Below are positions 52,646 to 61,593 of a stretch of 64,000 nt of DNA, one piece after another; position 1 is the first letter of the stretch; every line of letters starts with the position of its first letter. The DNA is from Pirellulaceae bacterium (GTDB lineage Bacteria; Planctomycetota; Planctomycetia; Pirellulales; Pirellulaceae): NCBI GenBank assembly GCA_023382975.1, contig JAHDXO010000024.1, forward strand, positions 62,001-126,000. The letters run 5' to 3'. Under the pieces are notes generated by a model. That model was not told where the DNA came from, ran no database searches, and saw only the letters and a list, made by a program, of their open reading frames with translations. A program made the translations under genes and the position numbers.

Positions 52646-53419
52646 TCAGGCCTTGGCCTTGGCTCGTGATTCGCGCAGGCCGCGGCTGAGGATGTCGCGC
52701 AGCATGGGCGAGTAGTCCTCGTACTTCACCAGGTCCGGGGCGCCGTTGGCGAACTGATAGATCGCGTCGCGCGGTTTCTTACCCAGCGACAGCAGCGTCG
52801 AACTCAGCGTGCCGCGGTCCTTGCCGCGGACGATCATCGACGGACGCCCGGGCGGCGCCGGCGCTCGCGCGAAGACCTTGCTCGCCACGGCCAGAAACTT
52901 GACGGGCGAATCCAGGGTCTGCAACGTCAGTAGACGGTATGCCAATTGAACCCGGTCGTCACGGGGGTCGTTCACGTCGCTGTTGGCAATGATGTTCAAA
53001 CCCTCGTCCAATTCGACCACGTTCGGTTCGTCGCCACCGTGAACGGCCCAGGCACTTTCGGAATCCGCGACGATGTAGTTCACGCCTTCGTACTTTCCGG
53101 TCGTCAGTTCATCCATCGCCTGGTCGACGGCCTGCCGGGCCGAACTGGCTCGCAGCAGTTCGCGGCACAGCACTCCTCGCGAACGCGGGGCGATCGTCGG
53201 CATCGACTTGATCCGGTTGCAGCACGCCACGAACAACCCGTTTTGGTTGACTCCAAGCCACGTCCCGCCCGCCTGTTGGTCGATTCCGCACAGGATGCGC
53301 GGCTTGCCCGATTGGATCGATGGCGATTGAGACGGGCGGTCGTAAAATTCCTCGCGGTTGGCGGCAACGAGGATCGGTGAATCGGGAACCAGCCGGTACT
53401 GAATCGCGAGAATACACAT
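52646..53419 (-). CDS. NRDE/TANGO2-family protein
   Basis: The 257-residue product begins MCILAIQYRLVPDSPILVAANREEFYDRPS. The Cys 2 start and the NRDE-type motif (here NREE) define this family, which has an N-terminal-nucleophile-like fold and has been linked to haem trafficking in eukaryotes. Further marks: IDQQAGGTWLGVNQNGLFVACCNR, NIIANSDVNDPRDDRVQLA. It is 3 bp upstream of mnmG. Function in bacteria is not settled. Confidence 0.88.
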   Translation of the reverse strand: MCILAIQYRLVPDSPILVAANREEFYDRPSQSPSIQSGKPRILCGIDQQAGGTWLGVNQNGLFVACCNRIKSMPTIAPRSRGVLCRELLRASSARQAVDQAMDELTTGKYEGVNYIVADSESAWAVHGGDEPNVVELDEGLNIIANSDVNDPRDDRVQLAYRLLTLQTLDSPVKFLAVASKVFARAPAPPGRPSMIVRGKDRGTLSSTLLSLGKKPRDAIYQFANGAPDLVKYEDYSPMLRDILSRGLRESRAKAKA

Positions 53420-53683
53420 GTTCGATCAACCGTTTTCGTGGAAAGTTGGAGGGATCCATGTCTCACAGTCTACGGTGCGAAAACCCTTAACTTCACGTCA
53501 ATGTATTCCGAAAATCAAAGCTCCGACACCTTACATTTGGGGGTGCGAGTCACTTTTTTGCGTTGTCGCTGCTGTCAATTTCGAAATCCGCCGACTTGTT
53601 AAATTGGAGAGAATTGCTTAATCTTCATTCCGAGTTTGCCCAATCCGCAAATCACGCCAAGAGTTTCAACGAGACGCCGCCCG

Positions 53684-54805
53684 ATGAGTAGTTCTTCCAC
53701 CCAATCCCCGGTTCGGATCGCCGTTGTGGGCGTGGGGGCGGTTACCGACTATCACCATGTGCCTGCCATCCGGTTGGATCCGCGCGCGACACTGGTCGCC
53801 GCTTGTGACACGGACGAGAACTTGTTGCGAGTCCGCGGGTCCGAATGGAAGGTTGACTTCCTAACGACTGACTACAAAGAGATTTGCGAGTCGGATCAGA
53901 TCGATGCGGTGATTATCGCCACACCGAATTTTACGCATTGTCCGATCGCGGTGGCAGCGGCACGGCACGGCAAGCATGTGATGTGCGAAAAGCCGTTGGG
54001 GCTGAATTCGGGCGAGGTGCGGGACATGTACCACGCGGCCCGAGACGCGAGAGTGGTACACATGACCGCTTTTACTTATCGATTTGCCCCCTCGATGCGT
54101 TACATGCGGGACTTGGCCAGAAGCGGTGCGTTGGGCGAGTTGCGGCATTTTCGCAGTCAGCGGTTTTTGGATCTCCCGGAGACCAGTTGGGGTTGGCGGC
54201 AATACCAAAGCAAGGCGGGGGCGGGGGATTTGTTCGACATGACGATCCATCGCATCGACTTTGCGATGGACCTGCTCGGGCCGATCGAGCGGATTTGCGG
54301 TTCGGTGGCCCGGTTCGCTCCCCGCGACCGCACGGCCAGCGGAGATACGTGCCCTGCTTCGGAAGTGGACGATTGGTCCGCGCTGATCGGGCACTTTGCC
54401 AGCGGAGCAGTCGGTGTTTGGGAAGGGACGACGCTGGCCAAAGGGTACGGTTTCAACGGCTTCGGACACGAGTGGGCCGAGATCAACGGATCAGAGCAGT
54501 CGGCCGTGTACCGTCTGCATGAACCGAACAAACTTTGGCTGGGCCGCACGGGCAGCGACTTGGCTCCCGTCGACGTTCCGCCCGAGTATCTGGTTCCATC
54601 CGGCAGTCCGCGAAATCCCAACGATGGCGTTCCGGCAACCGTGTTTCGCTACGACCTTGTGTGGGAGTTCGTTTCGGCGATTGTGCAGCGCCGGGACGCG
54701 ATTCCGAGCTTTTACGATGGATTGCGGGCGCAGATGGTGGCCGATGCCGTGCTGGAGTCCCATCGGCGCCGAGTCTGGGTGGAGATCCCTGACGAGCCGC
54801 GGTAA
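53684..54805 (+). CDS. Gfo/Idh/MocA-family oxidoreductase
   Basis: The start at 53684 (MSSSSTQSPVRIAVVGVGAV) places the Rossmann strand near the N-terminus; an upstream TTG at 53636 is the alternative. The 373-residue product has RIAVVGVGAVTDYHHVPA (NAD(P)-binding), DAVIIATPNFTHCPIAVAAARHGKHVMCEKPLG (EKP motif with catalytic Lys) and DLFDMTIHRIDFAMDLLG, containing the His of the active site. This is a sugar or polyol dehydrogenase fold; substrate unknown. It is followed at 112 bp by fabH. Confidence 0.9.
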   Translation: MSSSSTQSPVRIAVVGVGAVTDYHHVPAIRLDPRATLVAACDTDENLLRVRGSEWKVDFLTTDYKEICESDQIDAVIIATPNFTHCPIAVAAARHGKHVMCEKPLGLNSGEVRDMYHAARDARVVHMTAFTYRFAPSMRYMRDLARSGALGELRHFRSQRFLDLPETSWGWRQYQSKAGAGDLFDMTIHRIDFAMDLLGPIERICGSVARFAPRDRTASGDTCPASEVDDWSALIGHFASGAVGVWEGTTLAKGYGFNGFGHEWAEINGSEQSAVYRLHEPNKLWLGRTGSDLAPVDVPPEYLVPSGSPRNPNDGVPATVFRYDLVWEFVSAIVQRRDAIPSFYDGLRAQMVADAVLESHRRRVWVEIPDEPR

Positions 54806-54917
54806 CCTTACTTCCTCGTCCCATGGACGGGGCGGGTTTGGTAGGAAGCGGCAGCGATGGGACTTGGCAAGAGCAGGACAGATTCGAAACTTTAGCTCGA
54901 CCGGAGAGGCTCGAGAT

Positions 54918-56018
54918 ATGACGACGACGATTCCACAGCAGAACCTGACCGTACCCTCCAGTCGCCGGGTCGAGCGGGGACGACGCGCCGACTTCCTGAC
55001 GGAGGACCGTCGTTTGCCCTCGGGACGCAGCCGTTTGGGAACGCTGACCGGCGTTCGGATCGTGGGGACCGCGTCGTATCTGCCCGAGACAGTTGTGACG
55101 AACGGTGATCTCGCCAAGCTGGGCTATGACGAGCAGTGGATCGTCCAACGAACGGGGATTCACGAGCGGAGACATGCGCCGCCCGAAATGGCGACCAGCG
55201 ACGTGGCCTACGAAGCGGCCGTCCGCTGTCTGGCCGACGCGGGTGCTTCGCCGCGCGACGTGGATTTGATCCTGGTGGCCACGATGACACCGGACAGCCC
55301 GATGCCGACGACCGCTTGTTTGTTGCAGCAACGACTGGGTTGTATCGCTCCGGCGCTGGAGATGAACGCGGCCTGCGCCGGGTTCATGTACGCGCTGGTG
55401 ACCGGGATGCAGTACGTCAAGTCGGGTTGCAGTCGCTGCGCGCTGGTGGTCGGGGCCGACTTGATGTCGCGGGCCGTCAATCCGGCGGACGCGAGGACGT
55501 ATCCCTTGTTCGGCGACGGGGGCGGCGCCGTGTTGCTGACCTCGGGCGAAGAGGACCAGGGCCTGCTGTCGTTCACGCTGGGTGCCGAGGGCGATGCGGA
55601 CGGCGCGCTGTGCCAACCGGGCGGGGGCACGCGCGAGCCGTTGACGCAGGACGCGCTGGCAGCCGGTCGCCAGTTTATCCACATGGAAGGCCGTTCGGTC
55701 TTCAAGTGGGCGGTCCGCGTGCTGATCGACTCGACGCGCGACGTGCTGGGACACGCCGGGCTCTGCCACGACGACCTGGAACTGGCCGTTCTGCATCAGG
55801 CAAACGTGCGCATCATCGAGTCCGCGATCGAAGAGCTGGGGATCGAGCGGAGCAAGGTGCTGATCAATCTGAACCGCTACGGAAACACGTCGGCCGGCAG
55901 CATGCCTTTGGTCCTGGACGAAGCCTGCCGCAGCGGTCGCATCGGACGTGGCGACCGTGTGCTGTTGAATGGCTTCGGCGGGGGCTTCTGCTGGGGCTCG
56001 GCCGTGATGCGCTGGTAG
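54918..56018 (+). CDS. fabH: 3-oxoacyl-ACP synthase III
   Basis: The initiating condensation of fatty-acid synthesis. The 366-residue product has a 46-residue N-terminal extension before the normal FabH start (GVRIVGTASYLPETVVTN). Catalytic residues are visible: Cys in ALEMNAACAGFMYAL (about residue 157), His in AVLHQANVRIIES and Asn in NLNRYGNTSAGSMPL. The extension is basic and has no signal peptide; no internal start with a ribosome site would remove it. The long opposing frames are shadows. Confidence 0.95.
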   Translation: MTTTIPQQNLTVPSSRRVERGRRADFLTEDRRLPSGRSRLGTLTGVRIVGTASYLPETVVTNGDLAKLGYDEQWIVQRTGIHERRHAPPEMATSDVAYEAAVRCLADAGASPRDVDLILVATMTPDSPMPTTACLLQQRLGCIAPALEMNAACAGFMYALVTGMQYVKSGCSRCALVVGADLMSRAVNPADARTYPLFGDGGGAVLLTSGEEDQGLLSFTLGAEGDADGALCQPGGGTREPLTQDALAAGRQFIHMEGRSVFKWAVRVLIDSTRDVLGHAGLCHDDLELAVLHQANVRIIESAIEELGIERSKVLINLNRYGNTSAGSMPLVLDEACRSGRIGRGDRVLLNGFGGGFCWGSAVMRW

Positions 56019-56054
56019 GCGCGAAACGCTTGCGAAGAAGCGAGACGTTCCTCT

Positions 56055-58670
56055 TCAAGCTTCCAGGTAGCAGAGCAAAGTTTGGTGGAGGGTGTCTGCG
56101 TGCAAGTGCAGACGCTGCGGACCGGCGGCGTCGAAGGGGATGTCGATGACGCGCAGGACGGACGACCAGGACTCGGCTTGCGGAACGAGTTCGGTGAGCC
56201 GGTTGGGACACGATTCGAAGAACTCGAAATTGCAGTTGTCCCGCGGCCGGCCGGGAAAGACGGCCAGATACAGGATGTCCATCTCGACCAGGTCGTTGAA
56301 GAAATGCGTTCCCAGCGAGACGTCCGGCACCAGATCGTCGCGCATGGCAACGACCTCGCACAGGACTGACGCGCGGTCGATCTCGTGGAAGGTCACCGGA
56401 ATGCCCAGCGACGGCGATTGAGTTCCCCAGCGGCCGGGACCGATCAGCATGATGCTCGCGGGCGGATGCTTTTCCTTGACGTGCAGGACGCGGCCCACGA
56501 GCCGCGCCAGCGCGTAGCGGTCGGCGATCGGCAACTGCCCGTACAGCGACGGCGCGATGTAAACGACCCGGTCGACGGTCACGGACCGGCTGCGGCCGAT
56601 GATGGCGGAATGCGCTTCGACGACCCGGTCCTGCTCGGGAATGTGCCTCCGCAGTTCCAGCAACGAGTCTTCGGCCGCGATGGGCAGCGGACGACATTGA
56701 ACCAGATTCAGCCGGTAGCCGGCCTTGGGAAAGAAATTGGCGGTGAACTCGACGTCCACGGGGCATCCGTAGGATTCCTGCAGGATGCTCAACAATTGCC
56801 GCATGTCGGTCACGAACGGAGTGTCGCCCAGCAGTTGCTCGAACGTGAGGATCGACGTGGCGCCCGGCGCCAGACCGCGGGCTTCGGGACGCCGAGCCAA
56901 GGCTTCGTCCGGCGAGGTAAACAGGGAAATGGGCAAGTCCCGGCATTCGGAGACGAGGTCGACGAACTGGCAGGCGACCAGTTGGTTGGCTTCCAGGTCG
57001 ATCACATCCACCTTGCGCTGCGAATACTGCCGCACTTCGTCGAAGCCCGTTTCCGGGCGCCGATCCGGAGCGTTCAGCGCGACGATCCGCGTGTAGTCGT
57101 CGTCGGCGCGGTCGACCGCGCGCGTCCCCAACCCGAAGACCAGCCGCACCATGCCGGCCTCGGGATCGATGTACTGGCTCCATACGTACGGATTTCGCGA
57201 ATAGGCCACCCCGGCCGCATGAGGAAAGAACATGTGGCCGTAGCGCGATCCGGAGACTCGCTGGACCAGCAACGACATCTGTTCGTCCTGCTCCAGCAGT
57301 CCGCGCTGGGCGCGGTAGCGGAGCGCCTTTTCGCTCATCGTGCTGGCGTAGATGGTCCGCACGGCGGCCAGGAAGTCCGCCAGTCGCTTCTGGTGCGAAC
57401 CTTGATTGGCGCAGAACACGCTTTCGTATTTTCCCGAAAAGGCGTTGCCGTAGTTGTCCTCCAGCAGGCTGCTCGACCGGACGATGATCGGGGATTGCCC
57501 GAAATAGGCGAGCATCTCCGAGAACTCGTCTTCGATGAATTTGGGAAACGGCCCCATGATGATCCGCCGCCGGACCTCTTGGAGACCGTCCAGGAACGTG
57601 GCCGGATCCCGCTGCTTCTGGCGCATCCACCAACAGCCGTTTTCGACCAGGAACGAATAGAACACATCGGAACCGATGTGGAAGGAATCGTGCGGCTCCA
57701 GCAAATCCTGCCAGCGGGGATCGGCTTTCTTGAGCATCGCCCTCGCCAGCAACATGCCGACCGCTTTGCCGCCGATCAACCCGGTGCCGACGACCCGCTT
57801 GCCGATGCTCAGCACGTCTTCGAGTGTCAGGTACTTCTCCGCCAGCCGCAGCACGCGCGGGTCGTGCGACACCATCATCCGCAGGACGGTTTGCAGCGCG
57901 GCTTGAGCGTCTTCGGCCGTCCGGCGGCCGCGTTGCAGCCCTGTCCACGTTTCGGCAGCGTGCAGCAGATTGCGGTTCCAGATGCCTTCCCGCAGTCGCT
58001 CGAAGCCCGAACCGGACCAGGGCATGGACGTCAAGATTTCGGCCGTCGTGGAACTTTCCATGACCGGGGTGAAGGCGTCTGCTTCCCAAACATGGAGCAT
58101 GAACATCGTGGGCGAATAGCGATGCTCGACTTTTTCCGGATACAAGAAGATCTGGCCCCGGTGCCGGTACACGTCGAGCACCACCTGCGCGGTTTCGGTA
58201 ATCGGCGTGATGGCGTGGAACGAATGCCGGCCGCGCTGAATCGGAAAATAGGCCAACGATTCGATGTCGTACACGTACGGGCAGGTGAGCCGGAAGAAAT
58301 TTCCCAGCATGCGGTCGCTGTGCCACGTCTCGGCCAGCTTGGTCAGCGAGTCAAACACGAAGTAGGCGCAGCGGCCCGATTCGTGCAGCACCTGGTGGAC
58401 CGCCATGATGAACTGTTCGAACCCCAGATCCGGCTGCAGCGTGCAGACCCGGACCGGCAGCGACGGCGGAACCAGCGGCTCGTGGTCGGCGAAGCGGAAG
58501 TAGATCACTTCGCGACCTTGGTCGAGTCCCCGCTGGCAGTACGGCGGGACAAACGGCGCCAGATCCTCGATGCTTTCGAACTGCCAGACCAGATTGTCGC
58601 CGGGGATCAGTCCGCGCAAGAGCCGGTCCAGTCCCGGCAAGCCAGTCCCCGGTTGAAAATCCATCGCCAT
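56055..58670 (-). CDS. degenerate KaiC-like domain fused to PEP-synthase-like ATP-grasp domain
   Basis: The start at 58670 (MAMDFQPGTGLPGLDRLLRGL) follows CAGGACGG; 58733 is an alternative. The 871-residue product has two parts. Residues 5-230 follow the RecA/KaiC layout (GLPGLDRLLRGLIPGDNLVW, CAYFVFDSLTKLAETW), but the Walker A Gly-rich/Lys segment is replaced by QFESIEDL, so nucleotide binding is doubtful. The rest is a PEP-synthase/PPDK N-terminal ATP-grasp domain: GTGLIGGKAVGMLLAR, PIIVRSSSLLEDNYGNAFSGKYESV, AAGVAYSRNPYVW, MVRLVFGLGTRAVDR. There is no PEP-utilising phosphohistidine domain. Its function is unknown; such proteins are usually annotated PEP/pyruvate-binding domain protein. 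Confidence 0.8.
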   Translation of the reverse strand: MAMDFQPGTGLPGLDRLLRGLIPGDNLVWQFESIEDLAPFVPPYCQRGLDQGREVIYFRFADHEPLVPPSLPVRVCTLQPDLGFEQFIMAVHQVLHESGRCAYFVFDSLTKLAETWHSDRMLGNFFRLTCPYVYDIESLAYFPIQRGRHSFHAITPITETAQVVLDVYRHRGQIFLYPEKVEHRYSPTMFMLHVWEADAFTPVMESSTTAEILTSMPWSGSGFERLREGIWNRNLLHAAETWTGLQRGRRTAEDAQAALQTVLRMMVSHDPRVLRLAEKYLTLEDVLSIGKRVVGTGLIGGKAVGMLLARAMLKKADPRWQDLLEPHDSFHIGSDVFYSFLVENGCWWMRQKQRDPATFLDGLQEVRRRIIMGPFPKFIEDEFSEMLAYFGQSPIIVRSSSLLEDNYGNAFSGKYESVFCANQGSHQKRLADFLAAVRTIYASTMSEKALRYRAQRGLLEQDEQMSLLVQRVSGSRYGHMFFPHAAGVAYSRNPYVWSQYIDPEAGMVRLVFGLGTRAVDRADDDYTRIVALNAPDRRPETGFDEVRQYSQRKVDVIDLEANQLVACQFVDLVSECRDLPISLFTSPDEALARRPEARGLAPGATSILTFEQLLGDTPFVTDMRQLLSILQESYGCPVDVEFTANFFPKAGYRLNLVQCRPLPIAAEDSLLELRRHIPEQDRVVEAHSAIIGRSRSVTVDRVVYIAPSLYGQLPIADRYALARLVGRVLHVKEKHPPASIMLIGPGRWGTQSPSLGIPVTFHEIDRASVLCEVVAMRDDLVPDVSLGTHFFNDLVEMDILYLAVFPGRPRDNCNFEFFESCPNRLTELVPQAESWSSVLRVIDIPFDAAGPQRLHLHADTLHQTLLCYLEA

Positions 58671-58776
58671 GGCCACCGTCCTGTCCCGTTGAAGCTTCGG
58701 GCTGTCCTGGTTTCCGCACGCTGCCGCAGACACCGAATTCTCTCGCGAATTCGGTGTCTTGGCAACGCTCCGGACG

Positions 58777-60150
58777 TCAAACGATGCCTTGCTGCAGCAT
58801 CGCGTCGGCCACTTTGACGAACCCGGCGATATTCGCTCCGCGAACGTAGTTCACAAACCCGCCTTCGTCGCCGTACTGGACGCAGTTGCTATGAATCGAC
58901 TTCATGATCTGCTGCAGTTTCTCGTCCACGACTTCCCGCGCCCACGAAGTCACGCCTGCGTTCTGACTCATCTCCAGTCCCGACGTGGCCACGCCGCCGG
59001 CGTTGGCCGCCTTGCCCGGCCCGTACAGGATCTTCGCGTCCAGGAACACGTCGACACCCGCGGGAACGGTGGGCATATTGGCGCCTTCCGACACGCACAT
59101 GCAACCGTTCTTGACCAGCATCCGGGCGTCGTCCTCGTCGATCTCGTTCTGGGTCGCGCTGGGGAACGCCAGATCGCACGGCACGCACCACGGCCGCCGA
59201 TCCGGCAGATACTCCGAACCCGGGAACTTCTGGACGTACTCGCTGATCCGGCCGCGGCGGATGTTCTTCAGCTCCAGCACCCAGCGCAGCTTCTCGTTGT
59301 CGATCCCCGACTTGTCCACGATCGTTCCGTTCGAATCCGAGAGCGTGATCACCTTGGCGCCCAGTTCGTTCAGCTTCTCGACCGTGTACTGGGCCACATT
59401 TCCCGACCCCGAGACGGTCGCTGTCTTGTGACGCACGCTGTCGCCGCGAACGGCCAGCATCTCCTGGGCGAAATAGACCGCGCCGTAGCCGGTTGCTTCC
59501 GGCCGCAGCAGTGAACCGCCGTACTCAAGTCCCTTGCCCGTCAGGACGCCGCAGAAGCGGTTCGCCAGCTTCCGGTACTGTCCAAACATGAATCCGATCT
59601 CGCGACCCCCAACGCCGATGTCGCCGGCTGGGACGTCGGTGTCCGGCCCGATGTGCCGGAACAGCTCGCTCATGAACGACTGGCAGAACCGCATCACTTC
59701 CATGTCGCTCTTGCCCTTCGGGTCGAAGTCCGACCCGCCCTTGCCACCACCCATCGGCAGCGTGGTCAGGCTGTTCTTGAACACCTGCTCGAAGGCCAGG
59801 AACTTCAGCACGCCGAGCGTCACCGTGGGATGGAACCGGAGGCCGCCCTTGTAGGGTCCGATGGAGCTGTTCATCTCGATGCGGAACCCGCGGTTGACTT
59901 GCACCTCGCCGCGGTCGTCCACCCAGGGCACACGGAACATGATCACCCGTTCGGGCTCAATCATCCGCTCCAGGATCTTGGCCTTGCGATACGCAGGAGT
60001 CGAGTCGACCAGCGGCATGACCGACTCGACCACTTCGCGCACGGCTTGGTGAAATTCGAGTTCGCCGGGATTCTTCGCCACCACCTGCTCCATGAACTCG
60101 GCCACCTGCGCAGAACGACCACCATCCTTTTCCAAATTCCCGTGTTGCAT
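58777..60150 (-). CDS. gdhA: NADP-specific glutamate dehydrogenase
   Basis: Ammonium assimilation by reductive amination of 2-oxoglutarate. The 457-residue product is of the hexameric bacterial type: RGFRIEMNSSIGPYKGGLRFHPTV, TTLPMGGGKGGSDFDPKGKSD (catalytic Lys), PAGDIGVGGREIGFMFGQYRKL, TGYGAVYFAQEML, ATVSGSGNVAQYTVEKLNELG (Rossmann). The C-terminus has ANAGGVATSGLEMSQNA. It is divergent from an NrpR-like regulator gene with 394 bp between, suggesting nitrogen-responsive control of gdhA. Confidence 0.97.
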   Translation of the reverse strand: MQHGNLEKDGGRSAQVAEFMEQVVAKNPGELEFHQAVREVVESVMPLVDSTPAYRKAKILERMIEPERVIMFRVPWVDDRGEVQVNRGFRIEMNSSIGPYKGGLRFHPTVTLGVLKFLAFEQVFKNSLTTLPMGGGKGGSDFDPKGKSDMEVMRFCQSFMSELFRHIGPDTDVPAGDIGVGGREIGFMFGQYRKLANRFCGVLTGKGLEYGGSLLRPEATGYGAVYFAQEMLAVRGDSVRHKTATVSGSGNVAQYTVEKLNELGAKVITLSDSNGTIVDKSGIDNEKLRWVLELKNIRRGRISEYVQKFPGSEYLPDRRPWCVPCDLAFPSATQNEIDEDDARMLVKNGCMCVSEGANMPTVPAGVDVFLDAKILYGPGKAANAGGVATSGLEMSQNAGVTSWAREVVDEKLQQIMKSIHSNCVQYGDEGGFVNYVRGANIAGFVKVADAMLQQGIV

Positions 60151-60544
60151 TGCTGCTCAGCTCCTCGCAATTGAATGAAAGTAAACTCGACGCCGTCGCG
60201 CGCTGGGAGGCAAGAACCATTGCTCGGACATTGCCTATCAAGTGGATTTCCTCGGCGCCACTTCGAGCGATCCTCTTTCGGCATCACGCTGCCGATAATT
60301 GGCAGGCGGTACTATACTATGATCCGCATTTTTGCGAAAGAGTTGCAGAGGAAAATATTGCAAAATTCGAGAAATCGCGGATATTTCGGGATTTCTTGGC
60401 AAACTCGATGTCCTCCCGGTAGAATTATCCGGCAGTGTCGATTAACATCTTCCGGAATAAATGCCGCAAAAAGCACTTGAATCTGCATGCTAGGTTACCG
60501 CACTCCCCCTGAAGAATGGTCGCGGACCAAATCAAAGGTCGTCG
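60151..60544. promoter_or_regulatory. divergent control region of gdhA and nrpR-like gene
   Basis: A 394-bp interval, AT-rich from about 60290 to 60420. It contains an inverted repeat GAAAT-N7-ATTTC (60371-60375 with 60383-60387) and the palindrome TTCCGGAA near 60451-60458. Archaeal NrpR binds GGAA-N6-TTCC-type sites; no exact copy is visible, so an operator here is only a candidate. Confidence 0.45.
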
Positions 60545-61555
60545 ATGGACAAGAAGGATCGGACCCGAACGGCCATCTTGATCGCGTTGAGCAAGATGGC
60601 GGCGCCCGCCAGCGCTTTGCGTTTGGTCGAGTATCTGACGGCGGCAGGCCAGAACTTGAGCGAGAGGACGGTGCGTCTGTACCTGCACCAGTTGGACAAC
60701 GAGGGACTGACCGAAGCGCGCGGCCGACGCCGGGCGATCACCGAAAAGGGACTGGCCGAGTTGCGCGCCGTCCAGGTGTTGCAGCGGGTCGGATGCCTGG
60801 CCGCCCGGATCGATCGGATGACATTCGACATGACCTTTGACTTGGCGAGTCGGCGCGGGACCGTGGTGGTGAACCTCACGCTTGTGGAAGCGGGGCAACT
60901 GGCGGCTAGCGCGGCGAACATCGCGTCGGTATTCGAGCACGGCTACTCGATGGGACGTCTGTTGGCGGTTCTGGGTCCCGGGGAAACGCTGGGCGAGTCG
61001 GTCGTGCCCGAGGGCATGTTGGGGTTCTGCACGGTCTGCTCGATCACGTTGAACGGCGTGCTGCTCAAGCACGGCATCCCCACCACGTCCCGGTTCGGCG
61101 GGTTGCTCGAACTGCGCGACGGCCGGCCCTTGCGGTTTGTGGAGATGATCCATTACGAAAGCTCGACGATCGATCCGCTGGAGGTGTTCATTCGTAGCGG
61201 CATGACCGATTGTTCCGGGGCCATCCGCGACGGCAACGGGATGATCGGCGCCGGGTTCCGCGAGATTCCGGAGAACAGCCGCGATCTGGCGGTTGAATTG
61301 GCCGATCGCGTTTCGACCGTGGGACTTGGCGGATTCCTGGACATCGGTTGGCCGGAACAGCCGGTCCTTGGATTTCCCGTGAGTCCGGGCCGGATCGGGG
61401 TCGTCTTGGCGGGCGGCCTGAATCCGGTCGCGGTGATCGAGGAGCAGGGATACCGCATCAGTTGCCGCGCGTTGGCGGGTTTGATGGAATACGAACGCCT
61501 AATGCAGTATCCGCAGTTGCCGCAGATTCTGAGCCAGTACGCCGCGTTGCCTTGA
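60545..61555 (+). CDS. NrpR-like transcriptional regulator (winged helix + DUF128)
   Basis: A 336-residue protein. An N-terminal winged helix (residues 5-75: TRTAILIALSKMAAPASALRLVEYL, RTVRLYLHQLDNEGLTEARGRRRAITEKGL) is followed by a single DUF128/NRD domain (VVNLTLVEAGQLAASAANIASVFEHGYSMGRLL, GFCTVCSITLNGVLLKHGIPTTSRFGGLLEL, GAGFREIPENSRDLAVEL, GRIGVVLAGGLNPVAVIEEQG). This is the layout of NrpR, the 2-oxoglutarate-responsive nitrogen repressor known from methanogenic archaea. It is divergent from gdhA, a likely target. Archaeal forms often have two NRD copies; here there is one. Confidence 0.82.
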   Translation: MDKKDRTRTAILIALSKMAAPASALRLVEYLTAAGQNLSERTVRLYLHQLDNEGLTEARGRRRAITEKGLAELRAVQVLQRVGCLAARIDRMTFDMTFDLASRRGTVVVNLTLVEAGQLAASAANIASVFEHGYSMGRLLAVLGPGETLGESVVPEGMLGFCTVCSITLNGVLLKHGIPTTSRFGGLLELRDGRPLRFVEMIHYESSTIDPLEVFIRSGMTDCSGAIRDGNGMIGAGFREIPENSRDLAVELADRVSTVGLGGFLDIGWPEQPVLGFPVSPGRIGVVLAGGLNPVAVIEEQGYRISCRALAGLMEYERLMQYPQLPQILSQYAALP

Positions 61556-61593
61556 TCGCGGTGTCCGCGTCCGTTCGTTTCCGCGACGGACGT

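Noticed and set aside
55864-58817. 820-aa minus and 810-aa plus frames over the PEP-synthase-like gene
   Set aside because: Shadow frames; the real frame contains ATP-grasp motifs in order.
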